Shown one piece after another: positions 36,660 to 47,187 of a stretch of 64,000 nucleotides of DNA (its first letter is position 1; each line of letters starts with the position of its first letter). Position numbers and translations under genes: made by a program. Source of the DNA: Alligator mississippiensis (taxonomy: Eukaryota; Chordata; Crocodylia; Alligatoridae); NCBI RefSeq assembly GCF_030867095.1, contig NC_081824.1, positions 360,487,829-360,551,828 of the forward strand, in the 5' to 3' direction. The notes beneath the pieces are model-generated. The model was given only the letters and a program-made list of their open reading frames with translations, was not told where the DNA came from and ran no database searches.

Positions 36660-37876
36660 TTTGGTAAGTAAGCAATCCTCTTTCATCCAGCTCAAGTCCC
36701 ATGCCTTCTTTTATATCATAGCATCATGTTAGCCTTAAGACTATGTCACATAAAGAAAGATGGAGGAGGGAGACCGACCCATCTAATGTGTTTGCTGCTT
36801 TTCAAGGATCAAAGCAGAGTGGAATAAAATCATGTTTAGGTGCATAACTCTACTTCAAAGCCTAATCAATAGATTAGGGTTTGCCCTTTATTTCCATCAC
36901 CAACATTTTATAACACTTATCTTCATATGATGTAAGCTCTTCAAAACAGAGACCTTTCCAAAGGTGTCTGGGGACCACATGTTTATAAGTGAAATCCCTG
37001 GGAACAGAAAATACTCTTTAGAGGCTAGATCCAATTTCACCCATTAGCCACTTAAGTCAACCTAGCTGCCAAAAAAATCCATTTGTGCCTCTATTTTTAG
37101 AATATGGTACCATCTTAGCTCTAAAAGTAAGTCACAAAAAAGAAGTAGGAAGGAGGAAGAAATGCCCACCTTTAGCATTAACAGTTTTTTGAGGATTTGA
37201 GCAGGGTAGAATGGAGTTGCAAGAGGGCTTCTCATCTGCCACAAGACTCTAGGAGTCAAAGTACCTAAATCACTTTTGAAAATGGAAATTAAGATCTTAC
37301 CACACACAGCCCTTTTAAAATTTAGCCCCTGTGCCTTCTCAACTCTTGCCTCTAAGCATTGATTGGAGCAGGCAGATGGTGGCAGATCAGTAGTGGGGGG
37401 CTACCCAGCTTTAGGTAGGTGATACTTGATCAATGAGATACAATAATATCTCCCACTGACAGAGGCAATCTGTATAATTCCTCTCTTTGCCAAATGAGTT
37501 ATACACATAACTCATAACTGCTGCCTCCCATGTTGAATCCATACTTGAAGATAAAATGAAGCTGAAGTGTTTTCGCCAGACCGCAAAAGATGGGCAGTGT
37601 ATGTGGAGACACTGAGTTACCCACATACTATTACTCCCTTTTGGCCTTAATCCAAAGGAAAAACAGGTGCCCGTACATTTGGGACCAGCTTGAATGCAGG
37701 AGCTGCCAGAGCAGAGGAGATCATCCATTTGTCTACTGGGGCTCTGCTCCTAGACTTTAACAGGGTTAAACAGCCCATCCTATCCAATCATAAAATGACC
37801 TCAGTTCCATAACCTTTTGGCAGGTATCCAGGTTGAAGACATATTGGTCTAGAGGAAAAATCAATCAGGAGTCATG
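36660..37876. other. Unique DNA, nothing firm
   Basis: No gene is recognised. ATGATGTAAGCTCTTCAAAA (36929) resembles 'tgtaagctcttcggggcag', part of a repeat widespread in reptiles, but is too short to call. Confidence 0.35.
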
Positions 37877-37986
37877 GTAGAGGTGATATCTTTTATTAGA
37901 CTGACTAGATTTTTGCACCAAAAATAAATTAAATAAATATATTTTTTGCAAAATCTATTTGGTCTAATAAAAGATATCACTTCTAC
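37877..37986. repeat. Short palindromic element, ~40-bp arms
   Basis: The left arm (37877-37916, starting GTAGAGGTGATATCTTTTAT) and right arm (37948-37986, ending ATAAAAGATATCACTTCTAC) are reverse complements with few mismatches, separated by an A/T-rich loop of about 30 bases. It sits at the left border of the LINE RT region at 37990. The flanking bases show no duplication. Confidence 0.75.
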
Positions 37987-38189
37987 AACCTTTTGGTATC
38001 ATTTTCTCCACCAAAATGTTTTGGTGGCATTTCCTCTGCCAGGCATAAGAGTGCTTTCCAACAAATATCAAGATGTTGTGCCAATGATTATTGGCTGCAA
38101 CTATTCAAGGAAATTCAATCCACATTTGATATTGGAAACTACAGCTGCAAAGAAGGTGGTTCCATTAAAGATAGCATTAGAAATCATAA

Positions 38190-39260
38190 CAGACCAAAAG
38201 CAACAGATGGAAAGATGAATAGAACATTATCTTGAACACTATTCAAGGGAACGTGATGTCATGGATACAGCCCTTAATTTCACTGAGAGTCTGTCTGTCC
38301 TTGAAAAGCCTGATGATATTACAACTATTGAGGACCTAAGCAAGGCCATAGACAATGTGGCCACTGAGAAGGCTCCTGGAAAAAACAATATTTCTGTGGA
38401 AGTGATATAGTGTGAGAAACCTGTGCTTCTTTCCCACCTACACAAGCTTATTACTCACTCCTAAGCAGTAGAAACAGTGACACAAGATATGTGAGATGCC
38501 AATTTAAGCATTCTGTAAAACAATAAAGACAATCACAGTGACTGTAACAAATATCATGGCATTTCACTACTAAGCATCACTGAAAAGATCTTCATTCAGA
38601 TGATGCTCAGAAGATTTCAGATTCTTGCTGACCGTATTTATCCTGAGTCACAGTGGAGCTTCAATGCTATTAGGTCCACTATAGATATGATCTTCTCACT
38701 CAAACAACTCCAAGGAAGAGATATGGAACAAAGGAGACTCCTCTACATTGTCTTCATTGACCCGACTAAGGCCTTTGACCTTGTCAGCAGAAAAAGCTTC
38801 CTCAAAATACTGGAAAAGATTGACTGTCCACCAAACTCCTCTATCCACCAACTCGTTTCCATGATGGAATGAAAGGAACAGTCAGCTATGATGAATCAAT
38901 GTCTGAGGCTTTTAAGATTGGAAGCAGAGCCAGTAAGGGTTGTGTCCTTGCCCAGACACTTCTAGATTTTCTTTTCTCTTCCTATGACATATGATTTTGG
39001 GACCACCACCAAAGCAATTTATCTACTTATATGCTCAGGTGGAAAATTATTCAACCTCACATGCTTCGAAGTGAAGATTAAAGTGGGGAAAGTTTTGATT
39101 TATGAGCTGCTCTTTGCTGATGATTCTGCACTGAGGGCCCACAGAGAAAGCAAGCTTCAAAGCCTCATCATCAGTTGCTTTGCTCATGCCTGCCAAGAGT
39201 TTGGTCTTACAATCAGCATCAAGCAGATCAGTGTTATAGGTCAGAACACTGATGCACTAC
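38190..39260 (+). pseudogene. LINE reverse transcriptase (non-CR1), decayed
   Basis: The enzyme copies LINE RNA into DNA. Motifs occur in RT order: IITDQKQQMER linker, IDNVATEKAPGKNNI, DCNKYHGISLLSITEKIF, YPESQWSF, STIDMIFSLKQLQ, FIDPTKAFDLVSRKSF (palm A), GCVLA (motif B region) and YELLFADDSALRAH, with the catalytic FADD at 39113-39124, then EFGLTISIKQISVIGQ. Conserved palm residues other than Leu-to-Pro in FIDLTKAFD are kept, but at least five stops and two frame changes separate the segments. Open segments are 38600-38872 and 38984-39292. The motif wording differs from CR1 throughout, so this is a separate lineage. Confidence 0.78.
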
Positions 39261-39269
39261 CAGCAACCA

Positions 39270-39354
39270 CCAGGGATTCTGGTTTTCTCTGATAAAGAAA
39301 AAAAGCACACCAATTTTTGGATTAAAAAAAGTAACCCAAAACCAGAATCCCTGG
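39270..39354. mobile_element. Foldback MITE-like element, CCAGGGAT family, short copy 5
   Basis: An 85-bp element with near-perfect termini CCAGGGATTCTGGTTTTC and AAACCAGAATCCCTGG and only the GATAAA and GTAACCC motifs inside. It looks like an internally deleted form. The hexamers outside it, CAACCA (39264-39269) and CAATCA (39355-39360), agree at five of six positions. It interrupts the LINE frame between ALPATT and the KFTYLG motif. Confidence 0.8.
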
Positions 39355-39425
39355 CAATCACAAGAAGTGAAAACTTTTTGGATGTTTTAAGTAAATTTAC
39401 ATACCTTGGTACCTTGGTATTTACA

Positions 39426-40106
39426 TAGCAAGGTACCAAGCTGTGAGGTGAGATGAGGTAAGAGATAGTGGGGTCTAGGGAACTCAAAATTCAGGGGAGG
39501 AGAATGCTATCGCCATGTGCATTAGACAGAAGATCAAAGACAAGGACTATAGGGTTCATCTCACCTTTGGGACAAAGAATAACCACAAGAGGCACACTGA
39601 GTGGTTTTATCCTTGTTGTAACAATTTTGTACTTTTTTGGACTATGTAGCAGAGTGCTATCATATTTATCATTCACTTCAACTATGATCTCACCAGCAAT
39701 AGACTGCACAGTATACAATACAGGGGTAAAGGTAACTTCCAAAATACAAAATGTAATGTGTGCTTACAGTAAACATTGAAATAAGACAAGAAGTATCTTT
39801 GATCTTTCTAGCTTAGGAGAATATCACTACTAAGTAATGTATTCTGAACCAGCTCATCTTTAATATTAATAACAATTCATTTTATGAAAATTACTGACAA
39901 AAATGCCCATGAATTTTATTTAAACAAAAGATATTTTAAAGGAAACTGATGAATAATTTGCCCTGTGAATTACCTCAATTGTTGAACAATTTCATCTAAA
40001 ATAAGCTTCTTTTGTTGGGAGAAGAAGCTTATTTTTCAATGTAGCATTTCTGTTTGCATAAAGTAGAGCCAAATTCTACTTCGGTGGCACTGATCCTGGC
40101 ATGTTT
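39426..40106. other. Unique DNA, nothing recognised
   Basis: The region after the LINE fragment has no recognised motif. Frames at 39468-39779 and 39491-39742 lie on opposite strands and carry no family signature. A perfect local inverted word AAGCTTCTTTT...AAGAAGCTT lies near 40001-40030. Confidence 0.4.
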
Positions 40107-40107
40107 T

Positions 40108-40352
40108 GGGCGCATCTATGCGAGGCACTAAATCCACAGTAAACTAACTCTACTCTACATTAATGCAGGAGGCAAAATCATGCTAATGCATGGTAGAATT
40201 AGTCTACTGCAAATTAGTGTCACAAAAAAGTGTGTGCCAGTGCTATTGTGCACTAACTCTGGTTACTGCACATTGTGTTAGCACCTATTATTACAAGTAC
40301 TAAATATAATGCACAGTAACTACAGCACATGAATGCACGTGTAGACATGCCT
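40108..40352. mobile_element. TIR element, GGTGCATCTACAC family, copy 2 (decayed)
   Basis: Ends GGGCGCATCTATG and GTGTAGACATGCC are inverse relatives of the family terminus GGTGCATCTACAC. The interior has ACTAA/TTAGT-rich words similar to copy 1. Flanking pentamers do not match. About 245 bp, no coding capacity. Confidence 0.5.
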
Positions 40353-42905
40353 ACTGTCTCTTTTTTCCCTGCATTCACTGCTTTCTTTACAGAAGGAGAT
40401 CTTTCAATTATATGCTGGTTTCAACACTGTCATATAATCAACTTTAGAATAAGATACGGAAACATGATTCTAATAGGCATGGGATGCAAATGGAGTGAAG
40501 CCGTCCTTATTCCTCCGCACTCAGGAACATAAGGATGCGATATGCTTGATTACAACCACTCTGGAATAAATGGATGCAAACGTGTAACACTTTCACTTCA
40601 GGTTAGTGAAACAGCCAGAAAAGTTGAAGCAGCAGATGTAATGTCATAACTTCCTGCTATACAACAATATGGTACTATCCTATGACCCCAGAAGTAAGTG
40701 GGAATGAGAGAGGGAACTCTAATTCAGAGGTGTAGCTGAGGCACAGTGCCTTCCTATAGTTTCCCTGTTGTGAAGTTTGCTGCCACCTCGTGCTTAGGGC
40801 AATGTCTAATGTCAAAATCTAGCTCTACATGTAGTTTCATGCAAGGGATTATTCTATTTTTGGATGTCTATAAGTCTAAGAAGCATGGTGTTCAAATGTG
40901 GCTTGATATAGTTTACATAAATGTCCAAAGTGAAAAGAGAAAATATGCTAAGCTGCATAAAAAGAGTAGATCTCTTGGACACCAACCAATAAAACTACCA
41001 TGATTGTGATTTAATTGGAAAAGACATTTATAAACTGCAAATAAGGTACATATATAGCCCAGCAGTCTAGTGCAATTTTTGAAAACACCATGAACCAAAC
41101 AAAATGACCCACATTTAAAGGAGGTAAATGAAAATGTGTCTCATTCAATATTTTCAAACTTTTGTGCTATAAGACATTCTGCCTTATTTATTAACCTTAG
41201 TGTGATAAATAGAAATGACTTTGCATTTTACAAATGCAATGGAAACAGGGCTTTTTTTGCAAGTTGGGTTGTAACCATCAGAGCTGGATTTCGAGAAATC
41301 CAAGTGCAATGAGGAGATATTGGGAATGATTGAAGTTAATTTCCAGATATCTTAGGGCATATTTGTGGTTGTTAACTTCAACTCAGATCACAATAAGCCA
41401 AGCTTCTCATAAGTTTTTTTTTTTTCAATGTGGATCATATATTAATAGACTTTACGCATACTGAACCATCTCCCAACAGTAATCCCATATACCACCTGTC
41501 TTTCGATTTACACCTACATAACATCTCTCTAGCAAGTACATTAATTGCTAACACAGAAAAGTAGAGGAAGGGATATATTTAAACAAACAAATCAAACGTT
41601 CTATGATTAGCCACCTCTGTGTATATCACCAGTAATCCTTGAACTAAATTTGAGAATAACTGCAGCAGGTTGTGATTTTATAATAAAACCTTCATCACTT
41701 GGAGACTATAAATAAGAAACCAACATTTAGATTGCCTTAGCTATTATAATGAAATTGCTATAGGATGAGTTTTATTTTATATTATCTTACCATAAATCAC
41801 AGGGTTCTCTCTTTCACTTTCAAGACTGTTTACATATGCTTGTTTTTAAAATGCTCTCTTACAATATCAGCTGCCCCTTTTTTTCCATCAAGGCTGTCAG
41901 TCTTCACTATTCATTAGTCTCCTGCTCGCACAAGTGACCTGCCTTGTGAATACCTAATATTCTGAAATGAAAAAAAAATGAAATATTTTCCTTTGTGTTG
42001 AATAAAACATTTCATCTGACCCAGAACTAAACACTTCAGGTTCTTGTGAGAAAACCAAAGAAAGCAGAAGGTTAGAGGTTCACAGAAATATTTGTGCTAG
42101 TATTTTATCCAGGAAATTAATGGTTAGAGAACTCACCAAGGACATGGACTTGGTTTCACATCCCTCCTGTTATTACAGGGATTGGAACCTGTACCTCCCA
42201 GAGCATCCTTACCAGCTTACCTCTAGGGTGAAACAGCAGGCCCCAACCATTTCTTTTGAGGATATTCCATGACACACATATAAAAATTAAAATTCAGGGG
42301 AACAAGGACTGGAACTCAAGTGCCCCACCTTCTGGTTAGTGTCCTTTCATGATTTTTGAAGTATTTATATAAAATTAAGTAGAACTATGTGTGACCAACA
42401 ACAGAGTACCTTGTAGCCTAGTTATTAGGAAACAGTCTTGGGAGGGGGAAATTGTGATTCAGTCTGGCAGAAGGCAACTGAATTTGGGTCTCTTGTCTTG
42501 CAAGTGAGAGTAGTCTACCATATATTATTCTAAAGTATGATGGCTAGTATACTCACAGAAAAGATGTGGGTGTTCATTCTGGTAAGTGACCTAATCATTG
42601 GGGAAAAGGGAATTGACATCCCAGGAAAATCCAGTCCTGATTTTTTTTTCTATCAGTAATTTGATTCCATTCATGGAGGCAGCTCAAACTGCCAAATTTG
42701 CTATTTATCAAATGAAAAAATTAAGTCCAACTCTATTTTCAAGCACTTTTTCTCATGGGGCCTCTTATGTGTGGAACAATCCCCAGCCCCAAATGTATGA
42801 AGCCACCATGTTATCTTCCAAGTCTCTCATCTCTGTGGCAAAACTTATAAAATGCTTCCAGTTTATAGCACCCAGGTAGTATATGGGCTAACCTGCATTC
42901 AACCT
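40353..42905. other. AT-rich unique DNA without recognised genes
   Basis: About 2.5 kb with no supported gene. A T-run of about 14 lies at 41410-41425. The 93-residue frame at 42598-42879 has no recognisable motif. Confidence 0.45.
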
Positions 42906-42913
42906 GTTTAAAC

Positions 42914-43349
42914 CAGGAGTGTTCAAACCATGGCCCACAGGCCTAATCCAGCCCATGGAGTCATAATATCTGGCCTGCAGGGCTCCCCAGGGTTAGAAAA
43001 ATTGGCAGCAGGGAAACAGCAGCAATTAATACTGCCACCCCTTCAGCGCTGACAAATTCCCAAGCCCTGAGTGGCTGAGTCAGAGCAGGTCACAGCCCCT
43101 TTCCCATGCAGCCAGATCAGGACATTCCCCTCTTCCCCCATCCTAGTATGGCTGGATTGGGTCCAGGCCCTGCCTCCTCTTTCCCACGTGGCTGGATCAG
43201 GGTGCCTCACCTCCACATGGACAGATCAAGCCCCTCTCTGCTCCCCCCTTCCCTTGCATGCCAGATTGGGCCTACCAGCCAGATCCAGTCCATGGATAGA
43301 CCAGGCACTGCCCATCTAGTTTTCAGAGCTAAAAGGTAGAGCATCACTG
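42914..43349. mobile_element. Non-autonomous hAT-like element with intact 8-bp TSD
   Basis: The element begins CAGGAGTGTTCAAACC and ends with the inverse of CAGTGATGCTC. The octamer GTTTAAAC occurs directly outside both ends (42906-42913 and 43350-43357), a perfect 8-bp duplication diagnostic of hAT-type insertion. The interior is GC-rich with CCCATGGAGTCAT and repeated 'cagatcaggg' words and no transposase frame. Confidence 0.82.
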
Positions 43350-43384
43350 GTTTAAACAAACTTTTATAATTGCCATACTTGTCC

Positions 43385-43890
43385 AATCAAATACTTGTCT
43401 GGGTCATTGTGGTGGGTGACTCCCTCCTGAGATGCACAGAGGGACCTATCTATCAATTGGATCCCACAGCATGGGAGGTTTACTGCCTACCTGGAGCCAG
43501 GATACAGGACATCACTGCAAGGATTCCTGACCTCACCAGGCCCTCTAATTACTATCCCATGGTCCTTGTCCATGTGGGCACAAATGATGTGGCCAGGAGT
43601 AGTCCAGACCACATCATGAGTGACTACAGGGGTCTGGGGGCCAGGCTTAGGAAGTTGGGGGCACAGGTCCATCCTTCTGGTCAATGGTCACCATCAGCAC
43701 CAGGATGCCTGCATCAGGGAAGTCAACCTGCAGCTCCAGAGTTGATGCCATCATGCGGGTTTTGGCTTCTAGAACCACGATCCACACTTCCATGAGAGAG
43801 GTATCCTGGGAAAAGATGCTCTTCATCTCTCTTCTAAAGGTAAGAGTCTGTTCTCTTACAGGTTGGCTGATCTCCTCTGAAGGGCTGTAA
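43385..43890 (+). pseudogene. CR1 ORF1, SGNH-esterase-like domain
   Basis: CR1 ORF1 proteins bind RNA and carry a lipase/esterase-like domain. The frame from 43370 gives VVGDSLLR (the GDS catalytic-serine motif at 43415-43423), YCLPGARIQDITARIPDL, and VHVGTNDVAR (the GTND motif at 43577-43588). The final block motif, which supplies the catalytic Asp and His, is KDALHLSSKG at about 43812-43836, reached only after a frame change. The upstream coiled-coil/PHD-like region of ORF1 is absent. Confidence 0.85.
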
Positions 43891-44059
43891 ATTAGGTTCA
43901 TTGGGGGATGGGGAAGCAGAGGATAAGGAGAACCTAGGATTAGCAAGCCATGAGCAATGCACTGGATCAGCCCAGGTAAGCACTAAGCTGAGCACTAAGG
44001 GGCCCGACAGACATCAGGACAGGGGGTTACCAAGGGCACCCGTCAGGGGCGGGGGGGGG

Positions 44060-46814
44060 AGGGCTTAAATGTCTCTACACTAATGCTAGGAGCATGGGGA
44101 ACAAGCAGGAGGAATTTGCACTGCTGCTTCGAACTGGTTGGACTAACTGAAACCTGGTGGGACCCTACTCACGATTCAACAGTAGGGACTGAAGGTTACA
44201 GGTTGTACAGATGGGATAGAGTGGGGAAAAAAGATGGGGAGGTGTTGCTCTCTATGTTAAGGAACAATATACATCCTCTATAATCAAGATGGGATCAGAG
44301 GAGGGCCAAACCGAGGTACTGTGGGTCAGGATACGAGGGGGGGGGGAAAGGGACTCGGTGGTGGGGGTCTACTATAGTCTGTCACACCAGCAGCATGAGC
44401 TAGACCTGGAATTCTCCAGACAGCTCTCAGAGGCCATACAGTTGTGAGATATGGTTGTCATGGGTGACCTAAACTACCCTGACATCTGCTGGGAGGAGCA
44501 GTCAGCCAAACCTAACCGTTCATATAGGTTCTTACCCTGCATGCAGGACCTCTACCTAATACAGGAGGTATATGATCCCACTAGGGGAAATGCCTTGCTG
44601 TACTTGGGGTTAGCTACAGGGGATGACCTGGTGGGGAATCTGCAGGTACAAGGTAACCTAGGGGATAGTGACCATAGATTGATTGATTGATTGAATTCAC
44701 TATCTGACAAAAGGTGGGTAAACTAACCAGCAGGGCTGAAGTGCTAGAATTCAGAAAGGCTAACTTCAGTGTGCTCAGGAGATTAGTTGGTGAGGCATTA
44801 AAGCTCAAGAGCATTGGTGAAATTGGGGTCCTGGAAGGTTGGTTGTTCCTCAAGAAAGTGATCATATGGGTGCAGAAGGAGACAATCCTATTGCATATAA
44901 AAGGGGGAAAAGGGCCCAAGAAGCCCCCTTGGCTCAACAGGGAAGTCCAGGAAAGCCTAAGAGCAAAGAAAGAGGTATACAGGCTGTGGAAACAGGGGGT
45001 ATCTACCAAGAGGAAGGAGTATACCTCCCTGGCTCACACTTGCAGGAAGTCAGTAAGGAAGACCAAAGCAGGATTAGAACTTAGGCTGGCAACAAAAATT
45101 AAGGACAACAAAAAATCCTTCTTCAGGTATATAGGGAGCAAAAGGAAAGCGCAGGGTCATATTGGACCCCTACAGGACAAACTAGGGTAAATGGTGACAG
45201 AGAGTGGGGGACAAAGCTGAGCTCTCCGTTGAGTTCTTTGAATCTGTATTTCTAGACACAGACAAAGACAAATCTCCCAATTGGATCATAGATAGACACA
45301 GGAGGGACACCAGCCCACCACTGTAGCAGAGACTTAGTGAAGGGGCACTTGGAGGGCCTGGATGTGTTCAAATCAGTGGGCCCAGATGAACTTCATCCAA
45401 GGGTGCTGAAGAAATTGGCCAGCATCATAGCAGAGCTGCTGACAGGGCTGTTTGAGCATTTATGGTGTTCCAGTCAGGTTCCAGAGGACTAGAAAAGAGC
45501 CAATGTGGTTCCTATTTTCAAGAAGGGAAGGATGGGGGAACCAGGAAACTATAGGTCAGTTAGTCTCACCTCTATCCTTGGGTAAACTCTGGAAAAAATC
45601 ATTAAGGATAACATTTGTGGGAGCCCAGCAGAGGAAATAATGCTGAAAGGAAATCAGCCCAGATTCACTGCAGGTAGATCCTGCCTAACTAAACTTGTTT
45701 CTTTTTATTACCCGGTCACAAAAATGCTTAGATGCACGAGTAGAGGTAGATGTCATCTACCTAGACTTTAAGAAGGCCTTTGATACAGTATCTCATTCTG
45801 TTCTCATAAATAAATGGACAGGCTGTGATGTAGATGATTACACGGTCAGGTGGGAAGCAAAATGGCGTAGGGGATGCACCCAGAGAGTGGTGGTAGACGA
45901 GTTGTTTTTAACCTGGAAAGATGTGGGCAATGGAGTCCCACAAGACTCAGTTCTTGGACTGGTGCTATTCAATGTATTCATCAGTGACTTGGATGAGGGT
46001 GTGGAGAGCACCTTGTCCAAGTTTACAGATGATACCAAATTATGGGGCAAAGTTAACATACCAGAGGGTAGGGAATAGATCCAGGCATATCTGGACTGGT
46101 TGGGAAAATGGGCAGAACAAAATAGGATGTAGTTCAACAAAGACAAGTGCAAAGTGCTGCACCTGGGAAAAAAGAACCACCAACACACAAGCTGGGGAGA
46201 TGACCTCAGCAGCACAGCAGTGGAAAGGGATCTTGGAGTCACAACTGACTCCAAGATAAACGTGAGTCATCAATGTGATGAACTGATCAATAAGGCTAAC
46301 TGCACTTTATCATGCATTAGCAGATGCATGACAAACAGGTCCAGGGAGGTGATGCTTCCCCTCTATGTGGCATTGGTCAGGCCATAGTTGGAATACTGCA
46401 TCCACTTTTGGGTGCCACACTTCAAGAGGAATGCAGAGAATCTGGAGAGAGAGGAGGGCCACTCGTATGGTCAGAGGCCTGCAGGCAAGGCCCTACTAGG
46501 AGAGGCTGAGGGACCTAGATCTCTTCAACCTTCACAAGAGAAGGCTGACAGGTCATCCTGTGGATGCCTATAAATTCATCAGGGCAGGGCAGCAGGGAAT
46601 AGGAGATGCTCTATTTACTAGGGCACCCCCTGGAGTAACTCGGATCAATGGCCACAAATTGATGGACAGCAGATTTAGGTTGGACATTAGAAAGAACTTC
46701 TTCACAGTAAGGGTTGCCAGAACCTGGAATGGGCTTCCAAGGGAGGTGGTGCTCTCCCCTACCTTGGGGGTCTTCAAGAGGAGGCTGGACAAGAACCTAG
46801 CTGGGGTCATCTGA
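44060..46814 (+). pseudogene. CR1 ORF2 (endonuclease and reverse transcriptase), decayed
   Basis: The endonuclease is recognised from GLTETWWD and GYRLYRWDRVGKKDG (44083-44280), MGDLNYPDICWEE (about 44460) and GNLGDSDHRLI (44655-44687), with its catalytic SDH motif. The linker (44714-45190) has KKPPWLNREV and IKDNKKSFFRYIGSKRK. The RT has [47 protein letters not shown] (45758-45796) and FTDDTKLW, whose FTDD (46022-46033) stands for the usual FADD. The C-terminus ends with RRLDKNLAGVI at 46814. Stops occur after VPED, after SILG and after PEGRE, and there are several frame changes. Confidence 0.88.
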
Positions 46815-47187
46815 CCCCAGCACTCTTTCCTGCCCAGGGCAGGGTGTCAGACTCGATGACCTCTGAGGTCCCTACCGACCCTAACATCCATGAATCTATT
46901 AATCTATTTAGGGCTGCGATTTCAGTCTAAAATGTTTTCAACTCCAAGTTAAATGGAAATCAGATGTCACTAAAAAAAAAAGCAAACAACCAGAAAAGGA
47001 CTTGCTCCCAGGGCCTTGTATCCAGGATGTGGCTAAAAGGATCACAAAACTTGTCCAGCCCTCCGACCACTATCCCATGCTCCTCATCCATGTGGGCACA
47101 AATGACATGGCCAGGAACAATCCTGGCCAGGTCATGAGAGACTACAGGGCTCTGGGGACTGGCCTCAAGGGCCCAGGGGCACAGGTA

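Larger units (their letters stand above)
37990..39425 (+). mobile_element. Non-CR1 LINE, reverse transcriptase portion
   Basis: A 1.4-kb plus-strand LINE fragment, interrupted near its end by a foldback MITE (39270-39354). After the MITE the frame continues recognisably as KFTYLGTLV, the motif that follows the RT palm in this kind of LINE. The 3' end of the LINE is not recognised. Its endonuclease counterpart lies at 32690, about 4.8 kb upstream. If they are one copy, the C-terminal endonuclease half is missing and all the DNA between is insertion or rearrangement. Confidence 0.75.
43385..46908 (+). mobile_element. CR1 LINE, nearly full length (ORF1 and ORF2)
   Basis: A 3.5-kb CR1 copy that starts in ORF1 just before the esterase motif and runs through ORF2 to a 3' end with the tail ATCCATGAATCTATTAATCT. 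Only the 5' untranslated region and the start of ORF1 are missing. The copy begins some 28 bases after the right target duplication of the hAT-like element at 42914. Many stops and frameshifts mean it cannot function. Confidence 0.93.
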
